Made by a program: the position numbers and the translations under genes
Shown here: in pieces, positions 35,051 through 41,942 of the stretch
Position numbering within the stretch: position 1 is the stretch's first letter
How the letters are laid out: each line of letters begins with the position of its first letter
The notes under the pieces: model-generated
The model's input: the letters and a program-made list of their open reading frames with translations, nothing else
Told to the model about the DNA's origin: nothing
The model's database searches: none
DNA from: Alteribacillus sp041949975
GTDB taxonomy: Bacteria; Bacillota; Bacilli; Bacillales; Marinococcaceae
DNA length: 54,429 bases
Direction of reading: 5' to 3'
Assembly: GCF_041949975.1 (NCBI RefSeq)
Contig: NZ_JBHFQG010000026.1
Coordinates: 1 to 54,429 of the forward strand

Positions 35051-35406
35051 TTTATAAGTCCCCCTCAATTTTTAATGACGTCCTAAAGTCCACCCCTCCT
35101 TTCATAAATAAAATTATAAAATAATTGTTACAATTTTCCTAGAACTATTTTTAGGAATCCTCTAATAACTGTAACAAATGGCTTATGGTAATATAGAAAA
35201 TCTTAATTTAAAGATCTTTCTAATTAGAAAAAATATACAAAAAACATAAGGCAGAGTTAAATAATGATTATTTACAAATAAACAAAATCATATTCAATCA
35301 TTCTTAACATACCCGCACTAATACTAAACTTTTCCGGCATTATCAACGTGGAAAGCTTAAAGAAGAAAAATCAATAAATCTATCAAAAGAAATACGCAAA
35401 AAGACT
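35051..35406. promoter_or_regulatory. comK-hag divergent control region
   Basis: About 350 nt before the hag promoter, AT-rich. A palindrome AATTGT-T-ACAATT lies at 35123-35135, about 75 nt upstream of comK on its side, with a related half-site CTGTAACAAATGG near 35168. These may be operator sequences for comK. Poly-A and poly-T tracts abound, but no exact ComK box pair was found. Confidence 0.4.
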
Positions 35407-35432
35407 TAACAAATCATTCCAACCTCCGATAT
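35407..35432 (+). promoter_or_regulatory. sigma-D promoter for hag
   Basis: TAAC at 35407-35410 and CCGATAT at 35426-35432 with a 15-nt spacer; the -10 is consensus and the -35 has one mismatch. Transcripts would have a leader of about 120 nt. Confidence 0.8.
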
Positions 35433-35504
35433 TAGAAATGTAAAGGATAAAAAAACCATCCTGGCGGCCGACAGAATGGCACACTATCCAACAATCGAAC
35501 GTTT

Positions 35505-35551
35505 CACCCACAAGGACGTGGACCGGAACGTAAAACACACATTCAAGGAGG
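35505..35551 (+). promoter_or_regulatory. CsrA-binding sites in the hag leader
   Basis: Site 1 is a short hairpin CCAC-AAGGAC-GTGG at 35508-35521 that shows AGGA in the loop, the classic CsrA target. Site 2 is the ribosome site AAGGAGG at 35545-35551. This is the same two-site arrangement known for B. subtilis hag, where CsrA blocks ribosome binding until FliW removes it. Confidence 0.75.
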
Positions 35552-35562
35552 AATTTTTACTT

Positions 35563-37326
35563 ATGATTATTAACAATAATATCCCTGCAATGAATACCCA
35601 CCGTCAAATGGGTATCAACCAACAAGCGAACCAAAATTCAATGGAGAAGCTGTCTTCAGGTCTTCGTATCAATAAAGCTGGAGACGACGCAGCAGGCCTT
35701 GCGATTTCCGAAAAGATGCGTGCACAAATCAACGGTTTAGATCAAGCAAGCCGTAACTCTCAGGATGGTATCTCCATGATTCAAACAGCAGAAGGTGCTT
35801 TATCTGAAACACACTCCATCCTTCAACGTATGCGTGAGCTGGCTACTCAAGCATCCAATGATACCAATGTTGATGTAGACCGTGATGAAATTCAAAAAGA
35901 AATGAATGAACTAACTTCTGAAATCAACCGTATTGGGAATACGACGGAGTTCAACACTCAGGAAATTTTGAAGGGTGATGGAGGCTCTAGTTTAGATAGC
36001 ACTGGATTAGTTGATGGTGGAAAATTGCAAGGTGGAGAAGACGTCGACTATACTCAAGCTACACAAACTACAACTATTACTGGTGCAGCTGATCATGCTG
36101 ATGATGGTATAGAATGGGATTTAAATGGTGTAAGTATAGATATTACATTTGATGGTGAAGAGGGCAACCTAGCTGATGCTGATGAAACTGCTGAATTTCT
36201 TAGAACGAGATTACAAGAAGAAATTGATAATAATGATGTCTTAAATGGGAATTATGAAGTGACTGGTACTGGCGATGAGGTTACTGTTACAGCTACAGAA
36301 GATGGGGAATTTAAAGGTTCGGCAGGTACTATAGGTACTGAAACTGTTACTGATACTAATGGTAATACTTTTGGCGCTACTGCTGGTGGTGCAGATAGTG
36401 GTACTACTACCCCTGCCATTGCAGCTTCAACAGCAGTTGATTTTGCTGACTTAGAAGGCGGTGATGCTGCTGAAACTGATGCAAATATTGAAGCGCTTGT
36501 AGGTACAGGTATGACCATTAATGGTGAGCAAATTGAATTCTATAATGCAAATGATGGGGAGTATTCCGGCGAAGCAACTGGAGTTAATATAAGTGATGCA
36601 TTAGTTCCTACAGCTGCTAGTGGTAAGGTAGATCAATTAGTAACCTCTATTGCTGAGCAAGTCGGGGGCGACATTGAAGGAGTTGAGCTTAAAGCAGGTG
36701 ACGGTGCAATGCAATATTTTGATGAAGATGGAAATGCACAAACTGCTTCTACAACTCACCTAGTAATTGAAGCTTCTACAGCTGGGGAAAGTGGAAATGA
36801 CCTTGAAATTAGTGATGGCGGTGTTAAAGAGGATTTTTCGGCTTCTTTCCAAATCGGTGCAAATCAAGGACAAAGTTTGACTGTTGATATTAATGATATG
36901 CGCGCCAATGCACTGGGTATCTCTGGCACGACAGCCGGCGGAGAAGTCGATGGTGTTGAAGATGCAGCATTTACTGAGAATAGAAATGTAACAGATGGAA
37001 CAAACAGCACTAATGTTGAATACGCATTAGATGTATCCACACATGATAGTGCGGCAGCAGCTCAAACCGTTATCAATAATGCTATCGAAAGCGTTTCAGC
37101 TGAGCGTTCTAGTCTTGGTGCATCCCAAAACCGTTTAGAACACACAATCTCTAACTTAGACAATTCTGCTGAGAACCTATCAGCTGCAGAATCTCGTATC
37201 CGTGACGTAGACATGGCAGCGGAAATGATGGAAATGACTCGTTCCAACATCCTTTCTCAAGCTTCACAATCTATGCTCGCACAAGCAAACCAGCAACCAC
37301 AATCCGTACTACAGTTGCTTGGATAA
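35563..37326 (+). CDS. hag: Hag, flagellin
   Basis: 587 residues, almost twice the B. subtilis protein. The conserved D0/D1 ends are intact: IINNNIPAMNTHRQMGINQQ, LRINKAGDDAAGLAISEKMR, and at the C-terminus SNLDNSAENLSAAESRIRDV and ANQQPQSVLQLLG. The added length is a central domain (about 150-450) rich in Asp, Glu, Gly and Thr, low in Lys, consistent with an acidic surface in a salty or alkaline habitat. The ATG at 35563 follows AAGGAGG by 11 nt and fits the family start. It has its own sigma-D promoter and a hairpin terminator, so it is expected to be a very strong transcript. Confidence 0.97.
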   Translation: MIINNNIPAMNTHRQMGINQQANQNSMEKLSSGLRINKAGDDAAGLAISEKMRAQINGLDQASRNSQDGISMIQTAEGALSETHSILQRMRELATQASNDTNVDVDRDEIQKEMNELTSEINRIGNTTEFNTQEILKGDGGSSLDSTGLVDGGKLQGGEDVDYTQATQTTTITGAADHADDGIEWDLNGVSIDITFDGEEGNLADADETAEFLRTRLQEEIDNNDVLNGNYEVTGTGDEVTVTATEDGEFKGSAGTIGTETVTDTNGNTFGATAGGADSGTTTPAIAASTAVDFADLEGGDAAETDANIEALVGTGMTINGEQIEFYNANDGEYSGEATGVNISDALVPTAASGKVDQLVTSIAEQVGGDIEGVELKAGDGAMQYFDEDGNAQTASTTHLVIEASTAGESGNDLEISDGGVKEDFSASFQIGANQGQSLTVDINDMRANALGISGTTAGGEVDGVEDAAFTENRNVTDGTNSTNVEYALDVSTHDSAAAAQTVINNAIESVSAERSSLGASQNRLEHTISNLDNSAENLSAAESRIRDVDMAAEMMEMTRSNILSQASQSMLAQANQQPQSVLQLLG

Positions 37327-37341
37327 TAGAATTCATCAATA

Positions 37342-37377
37342 TAGAGGCTCTAGTTATTATACTAGAGTCTCTCTTTA
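37342..37377 (+). terminator. probable hag terminator
   Basis: GAGGCTCTAG and CTAGAGTCTC pair with one G-T around TTATTATA and run into TCTTTAAATTT. The T-run is imperfect. Confidence 0.6.
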
Positions 37378-37394
37378 AATTTAGGGGGGAATTA

Positions 37395-38299
37395 ATGACT
37401 AGCTTTAATCAATTGCAAAAGAATTTTTGGAATTAAAGGAAGACCAGTACTTTGAAATAGTGGAACAGTTTTGTGATAGAAATGAGCTTAAAGGAATTGA
37501 TGGTATACATGGGTTGTTATCTTATGTTAAAAAGTTAAGAACTATATATTCTAGGAAAAGGTCAGAACAGAGTGATTTAAAGTCATTTTTTGAACTTTCT
37601 TTTGCACTTTGGTCCATGGAGACTATGGGGCGAATTGATATAGCTGAAAATGTTGCTAAGAATATGGAGCATAGAGGCGCTCATGGTGATACATGTGCTT
37701 ATTTAACTGATAGTGAAGTAAACTACTTTAGGAGTTTTGAGAGCGAAATTATGTTTGCTTTAAGGTTATTAGAAAGTAACCAAGATTTTAGAGTAGGTGA
37801 CATAGGTGAGCCAGATTTTATTTTGGAAAAATCAAAACTTTCTATTGAAGCTTCATCAAGATTAGGGTTGTTTCAAGCTATATTAAAGGCTGTAAAGCAA
37901 ATCGAAAAATTGAATATGATGGCATTGTAATTCTTGTGTTAGATCATATGGTTGCAAGGAAAATGATTACTAATGCATCAAATGTATTACCAAATGATAT
38001 TCATGAGATTATACTAACAGGACTGCCGAATCAAGATAACTTCAAAACAATAGGTGCAATAGCTGAGTGGGTAAAATGGGACAAGGCAGAATTTCATCCA
38101 TCCGCAATAATGCCAATAGCCCATAGAAAAAATATGTTAGTTAATCATAAGGAAAATATCTTGAGAAAATACTGGCAATGTATGACTATAGATAATATTG
38201 CAAATAAGAATATAAACCTTCCCTTACAATATAGAAAATATCTCTAATTTAGATACTAAAAAAGAAGGAAAAGACTTCTTTAGGGAAAAATGGGCATAA
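37395..38299 (+). pseudogene. frameshifted gene of unknown function, possibly nuclease-like
   Basis: A strong GGGGGGA site and ATG at 37395 start a frame that leaves phase at a T-run (37424-37428) and continues from 37427 as ELKEDQYFEIVEQFCDRNEL. A second shift at an A-run near 37904 links to DGIVILVLDHMVARKM, and a third near 38240 would extend it to a terminal GKDFFREKWA stop at 38299. Repaired, it would encode about 300 residues. A segment EPDFILEKSKLSIEASS loosely recalls PD-(D/E)XK nucleases but lacks the final Lys. Base composition is lower in GC than the neighbours, which suggests acquisition. All three shifts fall near homopolymers. Confidence 0.65.
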
Positions 38300-38311
38300 T
38301 AATACACAGAA

Positions 38312-38696
38312 AGCAGTGAGCGAACGGAGAAGCATCTTGATGTAATGAATCAGAGTCTACAGCTGTCAGAGACGGTTTTAGAAGGGTTGACACATGTTCA
38401 AAAACAGCTCAATGACATGAAATACCCTGAGGCAATACAGTTGATGGATGATGTCGTTGATGGGTTTGCATCAATTGAGAATTCAGTACGTCCTGTTTTG
38501 GGGACATGAACGATACAGAATCAGCAAAAGCACAAATCGACAAGGTTCAGGAAATCCTGGAGCAGGTCGTGAACTCGAAGGGCATCGATATGGGAAAGTA
38601 CAAGAGATCCTGCAGTTTACGCTCATTCCACAATTCAAGTAGTTGAACGACGACGACGAATTGGAGAAGGGATTTCAACCGTTCGTTACATCTTGA
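38312..38696 (+). pseudogene. dead copy of the small helical protein family encoded at 40498-40875
   Basis: One frame reads LQLSETVLEGLTHVQKQLND and EAIQLMDDVVDGFASIENSV, which parallels LELSETMGEGLQHIQYLLNE and SALPLFEDVIYAFSVSEQSL in the intact protein. It is broken by a TGA at about 38507, a frameshift, and a TAG in the tail (QEILQFTLIPQFK, stop, LNDDDELEKGFQPFVTS). The tail matches EVLQFTLLPRWKKW and the end of the intact copy. The start region is not preserved. Confidence 0.75.
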
Positions 38697-38985
38697 TCAG
38701 TACACGATGACATAGCGAAAAGGAGGAGTTGCCGACATTGTGAAGGTAGCTCTTTTTCTTTTTGGGACAAATAGGGGAAAGAGGGATGTGTCCGGAAAGC
38801 CCCTACTTTGAACGAATACTTCTATAATTGTTAAAAATACATAACCAGCAATGAATGAATAATCATTCCATATATTATTATAAAGAACAGGTGCTTGCGA
38901 TCAATTGATTCTGTTTACAAGTTGTAAATGTCTCTACTTCCATTTTAGAGAGTAGGGGCTATTTTTATTTTAGGAGGAAGATACG
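38697..38985 (+). other. gap with no gene, leader of the dead radC-like gene
   Basis: About 290 nt, AT-rich. Near 38925-38965 the sequence CTCTACTTCC-ATTTT-AGAGAGTAGGGG followed by a T-rich stretch looks like a terminator or attenuator, directly before the TAGGAGGAAG ribosome site of the radC-like remnant. Nothing else is supported. Confidence 0.4.
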
Positions 38986-39494
38986 ATGAAACATTATGAG
39001 AACACAGCACAATTACCATTACCGCTTGTGAATGAAGTAAAAGAGGAAAGAAAGGAGCCAAGAAAACGGGGTAATATTGTCAGCGTAAAATTAGCGAGGG
39101 AAACTAGTTTGATGTAGTGATAAACGAAAATTACTTCTCCGGATGATGCACAACAGCTGTTTCATCAGTTTTTACCGGAAGTGGATAGAACATTTCGTTG
39201 TCCTTTGCCTCGACACCAAAAACAGCCAACTGCCATTCATGCCTGTCATATTGGAAGCTTAAATGCTTCGGTCGTCCATCTACGTGAAGTCCTAAAGCCA
39301 GTCATTCTAGCCAATGCCTGCTCGGTGATTGTGGCACATAACCATCCATCAAATGATCCTTCCCCATCAAGCGAGGAAATCGAAGTCACCAAAAGATTAA
39401 CTGAAGCAGCAAGAATTATAGGTATTAATTACTGGATCATGTCATTGTCTGTGATGAGTCATTTGTATCTCTAAAGGAGGCAGGCTATGTATAA
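38986..39494 (+). pseudogene. radC: RadC/JAB-domain protein remnant
   Basis: From the ATG at 38986 (TAGGAGGAAG upstream) the frame gives NTAQLPLPLVNEVKEERKEP and ends early at a TAG near 39115. Alternating frames then give SPDDAQQLFHQFLPEVDR, EHFVVLCLDTKN, PTAIHACHIGSLNASVVHLR, the metal-site motif VAHNHPSNDPSPS, and a tail DESFVSLKEAGYV that stops at 39494. At least three frame breaks are needed. RadC-like JAB proteins with this N-terminus are often carried on plasmids and integrative elements (recall, not searched), so this is likely debris of an inserted element. Confidence 0.8.
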
Positions 39495-39844
39495 GTTAAG
39501 TCTGGTAGAAAAAGTATTGTTTGTAGGCTATTTAGTGAATGAAATGGCATTTCTTGGGAAGATCACATGTTTTCACAGGAGGAAGTGTTTCCCCCTCATC
39601 TGTTGGAATCTTTGCCAGAGCCGTTTTGCTTTCATGTGCAATGGAAGATGATGCAGAAGATCGGCAGTGGTTGTTTAACCTAGTAGAACCTCCAGATGAG
39701 GAGGGTTACATTGGCTGGGCAGTCTGTCAAGAAAGCAATTTGGGGAGTCCCCTGTTTGGTTTAGTAATGACAAATATATGTAGGAAATCAACAGTCAGGC
39801 AGATGAATACGTTTTATCCCGTGCTTTTGATGTGATTTTGCCAG
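39495..39844 (+). other. degenerate sequence, origin not recognised
   Basis: About 350 nt. Short frames in all three phases look like broken coding sequence (for example FSQEEVFPPHLLESLPEPFC in one phase and EPPDEEGYIGWAVCQES in another), but no family is recognised. It lies between two pseudogenes and probably belongs to the same decayed insert. Confidence 0.4.
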
Positions 39845-40265
39845 AGGCCAGTAATGTTTCTGTCACGATTAATTTTCAAGTCGGAGCCAATTAGGGGCAG
39901 ACCATGACCATTAATTTGAAAGATATGCGTGCAGCTGCCTTAGGTATAGCTGGTGAAGAGGGAGCGGCGATAGAATCCGCAGACGGTGAAGCAGAACCAT
40001 GTACACTTCTGGTGATGGTGTTGCCGAAGGAACGAATGATGAAAAATACGCATTAGACGTATCCACTCATGAACGCATCGATAGCTGTTTCTATTTTTGA
40101 CGATACTATCGAGAAAGTGTTTTCGGCCGAATCACGCATACGTGATGCAGACATGGCTTTGCAGATGACAGAGTTTACGAAAAATAATATATTAAATCAA
40201 TCCGCAACAGCCATGCTCGCCCAGGCCAATCAGCTTCCGCAAGGACTCTTGCAGCTATTTAATTT
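39845..40265 (+). pseudogene. hag: remnant of a second flagellin gene
   Basis: Only the C-terminal third remains. VSVTINFQVGAN, a stop, then MTINLKDMRAAALGIAGEEG match the FQIGANQG and VDINDMRANALGISG segment of the intact Hag. A piece around 40040-40070 is nearly identical to hag at the DNA level (GCATTAGACGTATCCACTCA). The end reads SAESRIRDADMALQMTEFTK and AMLAQANQLPQGLLQLF, matching the flagellin C-terminus. Frameshifts, an in-frame stop and internal deletions make it non-functional. No N-terminal half is present. Confidence 0.88.
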
Positions 40266-40448
40266 AACTTATATAATAGACTTCGGCAAATCCGGGGTTT
40301 AGAGAAATGTTTGTTATGGAAGACATCGAAGGATAAAACGGTTCAAACCTCAGGCAGGGCGATATTGTGACTTTCACCATAACAAACTAGTAATCTATCA
40401 AGACTTCAGCTTGTGCTGGAGTCTTTTTTTAAAGAATAACCTTATAAT

Positions 40449-40469
40449 TTCACGGAAAGCAGCCGATAT
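40449..40469 (+). promoter_or_regulatory. probable sigma-D promoter of the helical protein/yjfB operon
   Basis: A perfect GCCGATAT lies at 40462-40469, 29 nt before the GTG start. The -35 region (TATA or ATAA at normal spacing) is a poor match to TAAA, so strength is uncertain. Confidence 0.6.
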
Positions 40470-40497
40470 AAATAGTACACCTCATGGAGAGAAAGTA

Positions 40498-40875
40498 GTG
40501 ACTATAATGGAAAAACAATTACCGGTGATCCAAAAAGTACTTGAGTTATCGGAAACCATGGGAGAAGGGCTTCAGCATATTCAATATCTTTTAAATGAAG
40601 GAAAGATCGAGTCGGCCCTCCCGTTGTTTGAAGATGTCATTTATGCTTTTTCCGTGTCAGAACAATCCCTTCAGCCAGTGATTGAATCGCAGCATTTCGA
40701 CACGATACAAGCACAGCACCATACATTCAGAGAATCTCTTCAGTATATCGTTACGATATTAGAAAAAGGAGAATTTGAAAAAGGTAAAGAAGTGCTTCAG
40801 TTTACGTTGCTGCCCCGCTGGAAAAAGTGGAGCAGCACCCTGGAGACTTCCTTTCGAGCTTATCTCGTATCCTAA
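40498..40875 (+). CDS. small helical protein of an unrecognised flagellar-locus family
   Basis: About 125 residues, predicted all-helical, no signal peptide. The GTG at 40498 has TGGAGAGA 7 nt upstream; an ATG 9 nt later is possible. Visible pattern: LELSETMGEGLQHIQYLLNE, SALPLFEDVIYAF, then KGKEVLQFTLLPRWKKWSST. The same pattern occurs in the intact gene at 48153 and the dead copy at 38312. Size, helicity and position between hag and fliD recall export chaperones such as FliT and FlgN, but I see no direct match to them. It lies behind a sigma-D box and 18 nt before yjfB, so it should be made with late flagellar proteins. Confidence 0.8.
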   Translation: MTIMEKQLPVIQKVLELSETMGEGLQHIQYLLNEGKIESALPLFEDVIYAFSVSEQSLQPVIESQHFDTIQAQHHTFRESLQYIVTILEKGEFEKGKEVLQFTLLPRWKKWSSTLETSFRAYLVS

Positions 40876-40893
40876 CAACAAGGAGGTGGAGAG

Positions 40894-41093
40894 ATGGAGA
40901 TTGCAGCTATGTCAATCGCTATGAGCCAGGGTCAGGTGAAACAGCAGGCTGGTATGTCTGTGCTGAAGCAGGCAATGGATACAGGAGAGCAGCAAGGAGA
41001 TTTTGTGAATAAAATGTTCGATCCTTCTGGGACAAAAGCCGTGCAGAAGCGGCGGAACCGCATAAAGGTTCTTCTGTTGATATTTCCGTTTAA
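40894..41093 (+). pseudogene. yjfB: YjfB-type putative motility protein, frameshifted near its end
   Basis: AAGGAGGTGGAGAG precedes the ATG. The start MEIAAMSIAMSQGQVKQQAG and SVLKQAMDTGEQQGD match the short YjfB family, a sigma-D-controlled protein of unknown role in B. subtilis. After DPSGTK the frame departs; one phase over, the expected tail AEAAEPHKGSSVDISV ends in TAA at 41091-41093. Without a shift the frame runs on to 41151 through a terminator-like hairpin (41104-41133), giving a foreign tail. A single-base change near 41025-41040 is the likely lesion. The product may still be partly functional because the conserved part is upstream. Confidence 0.75.
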
Positions 41094-41103
41094 GAAAGTG
41101 AGC

Positions 41104-41133
41104 AGCCTTCTCCGACTCTGGGGAGGGCTTTTA
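41104..41133 (+). terminator. hairpin after yjfB, possible weak terminator
   Basis: AGCCTTCTCC and GGGGAGGGCT pair (with G-T) around GACTCT, followed by TTTT. It falls just before the ribosome site of the next gene, so it may only reduce read-through. Confidence 0.55.
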
Positions 41134-41147
41134 AAGGAGTTAGGACG

Positions 41148-41381
41148 ATGACGGGATCTCATAAGGTTTGGTGTGATGATTGCGGGAAGCTGACGCCTAA
41201 GATGGGAGCAGGTTTATGTGCAGACTGTTTTCCAGGCTATCATGACGATTATTTAAACGTGAGGCAGTATGTGAAAGAAAGCCAGGAAGCAACAGTGATG
41301 GAGACAAGCGTTACCGGAGTCACTATTGACCGCATTCGCAAAATGGTACGCGAGCGTGCGATATCTATTAAAGGTACATAA
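41148..41381 (+). CDS. short YvyF-like zinc-ribbon protein
   Basis: 77 residues. CDDCGKLTPKMGAGLCADCF is a four-cysteine zinc ribbon, followed by VRQYVKESQEATVMETSVTG and IDRIRKMVRERAI. This parallels the first half of YvyF in this window (CPRCG...CKDCY, FIRKRENRQATMLEVVEGTG, EDITRFIKEGRI), with the second cysteine knot and charged tail missing. AAAGGAG precedes the ATG. It sits between yjfB and flaG, so it is a second member of the TIGR03826-type family at the same locus. Function unknown; an RNA- or protein-binding regulatory role is a guess. Confidence 0.82.
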   Translation: MTGSHKVWCDDCGKLTPKMGAGLCADCFPGYHDDYLNVRQYVKESQEATVMETSVTGVTIDRIRKMVRERAISIKGT

Positions 41382-41386
41382 TTATC

Positions 41387-41413
41387 TAAAAACTTTAAGA
41401 AATAAACCGATAT
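41387..41413 (+). promoter_or_regulatory. sigma-D promoter before flaG
   Basis: TAAA at 41387-41390 and ACCGATAT at 41406-41413 with 15 nt between, close to consensus. It lies 34 nt before the flaG ATG. Confidence 0.8.
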
Positions 41414-41447
41414 AATGTAAAACCTATGGGGGATGGAGGATGGTACA

Positions 41448-41796
41448 ATGGGTTTTTCTATATCAGGAAGTAACGGAGATGTTTCACGCTCTTTGCTAGA
41501 CGGACAGAAGACAGAACGTTCGACGACTGAGAAAATTCAGCATGTAACGAAAGATCACCGGGCTGCGATGCTTGACTCGAAAGAACTTAGAGCAGGCAGA
41601 CGGTATGAATAAAATGCTTGAAGCCAGTTACACGGACTTTTAATTTAATGTGCATGAAGATCTTGACCGGATTTACGTGCAGGTGCTTGAGCGGGAAACG
41701 GAAGAAGTGGTCCGGGAAATACCGCCTGAAAAATTTTTAGATATGGTCGCCTCTATGCTCGAGCAGGTCGGTATATTGGTGGATGAACAAGTATAA
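41448..41796 (+). pseudogene. flaG: FlaG, broken by a frameshift and an in-frame stop
   Basis: GGAGGA precedes the ATG at 41448. The first frame (GFSISGSNGDVSRSLLDGQK...) ends at 41612. The next phase continues with LEQADGMNKMLEASYTDF, then a TAA where FlaG has Lys (DFKF-type motif), then FNVHEDLDRIYVQVLERETE and REIPPEKFLDMVASMLEQVG, the conserved C-terminus, to the stop at 41796. Two lesions make it non-functional. FlaG affects filament length in several bacteria. The promoter and terminator around it are still intact. Confidence 0.88.
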
Positions 41797-41805
41797 ATAA
41801 AGCGT

Positions 41806-41837
41806 AGCAGTTCCTTTTTCGGAGCTGTTTTTTTTAT
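41806..41837 (+). terminator. terminator behind flaG
   Basis: AGCAGTTCC and GGAGCTGTT pair (with G-T) around TTTTTC and are followed by a long T-run. Confidence 0.75.
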
Positions 41838-41844
41838 TTTTCTT

Positions 41845-41870
41845 TAAATCTATTCAAATGTATCCGATAT
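41845..41870 (+). promoter_or_regulatory. sigma-D promoter for fliD
   Basis: TAAA at 41845-41848 and CCGATAT at 41864-41870 with a 15-nt spacer, a near-perfect match. Confidence 0.88.
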
Positions 41871-41889
41871 AAATATCAGACAACAATAG

Positions 41890-41919
41890 AAAGAGAGACC
41901 GTAACTGGCTCTCTTTTTT
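41890..41919 (+). terminator. terminator-like hairpin in the fliD leader
   Basis: AAAGAGAG (41890-41897) and CTCTCTTT (41909-41916) pair perfectly, with CC/GG continuing inside, and T's follow. It lies between the sigma-D promoter and the AGGAGG site of fliD, so it may act as an attenuator. Confidence 0.6.
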
Positions 41920-41942
41920 CTATTATAGGAGGTACGGACAAA

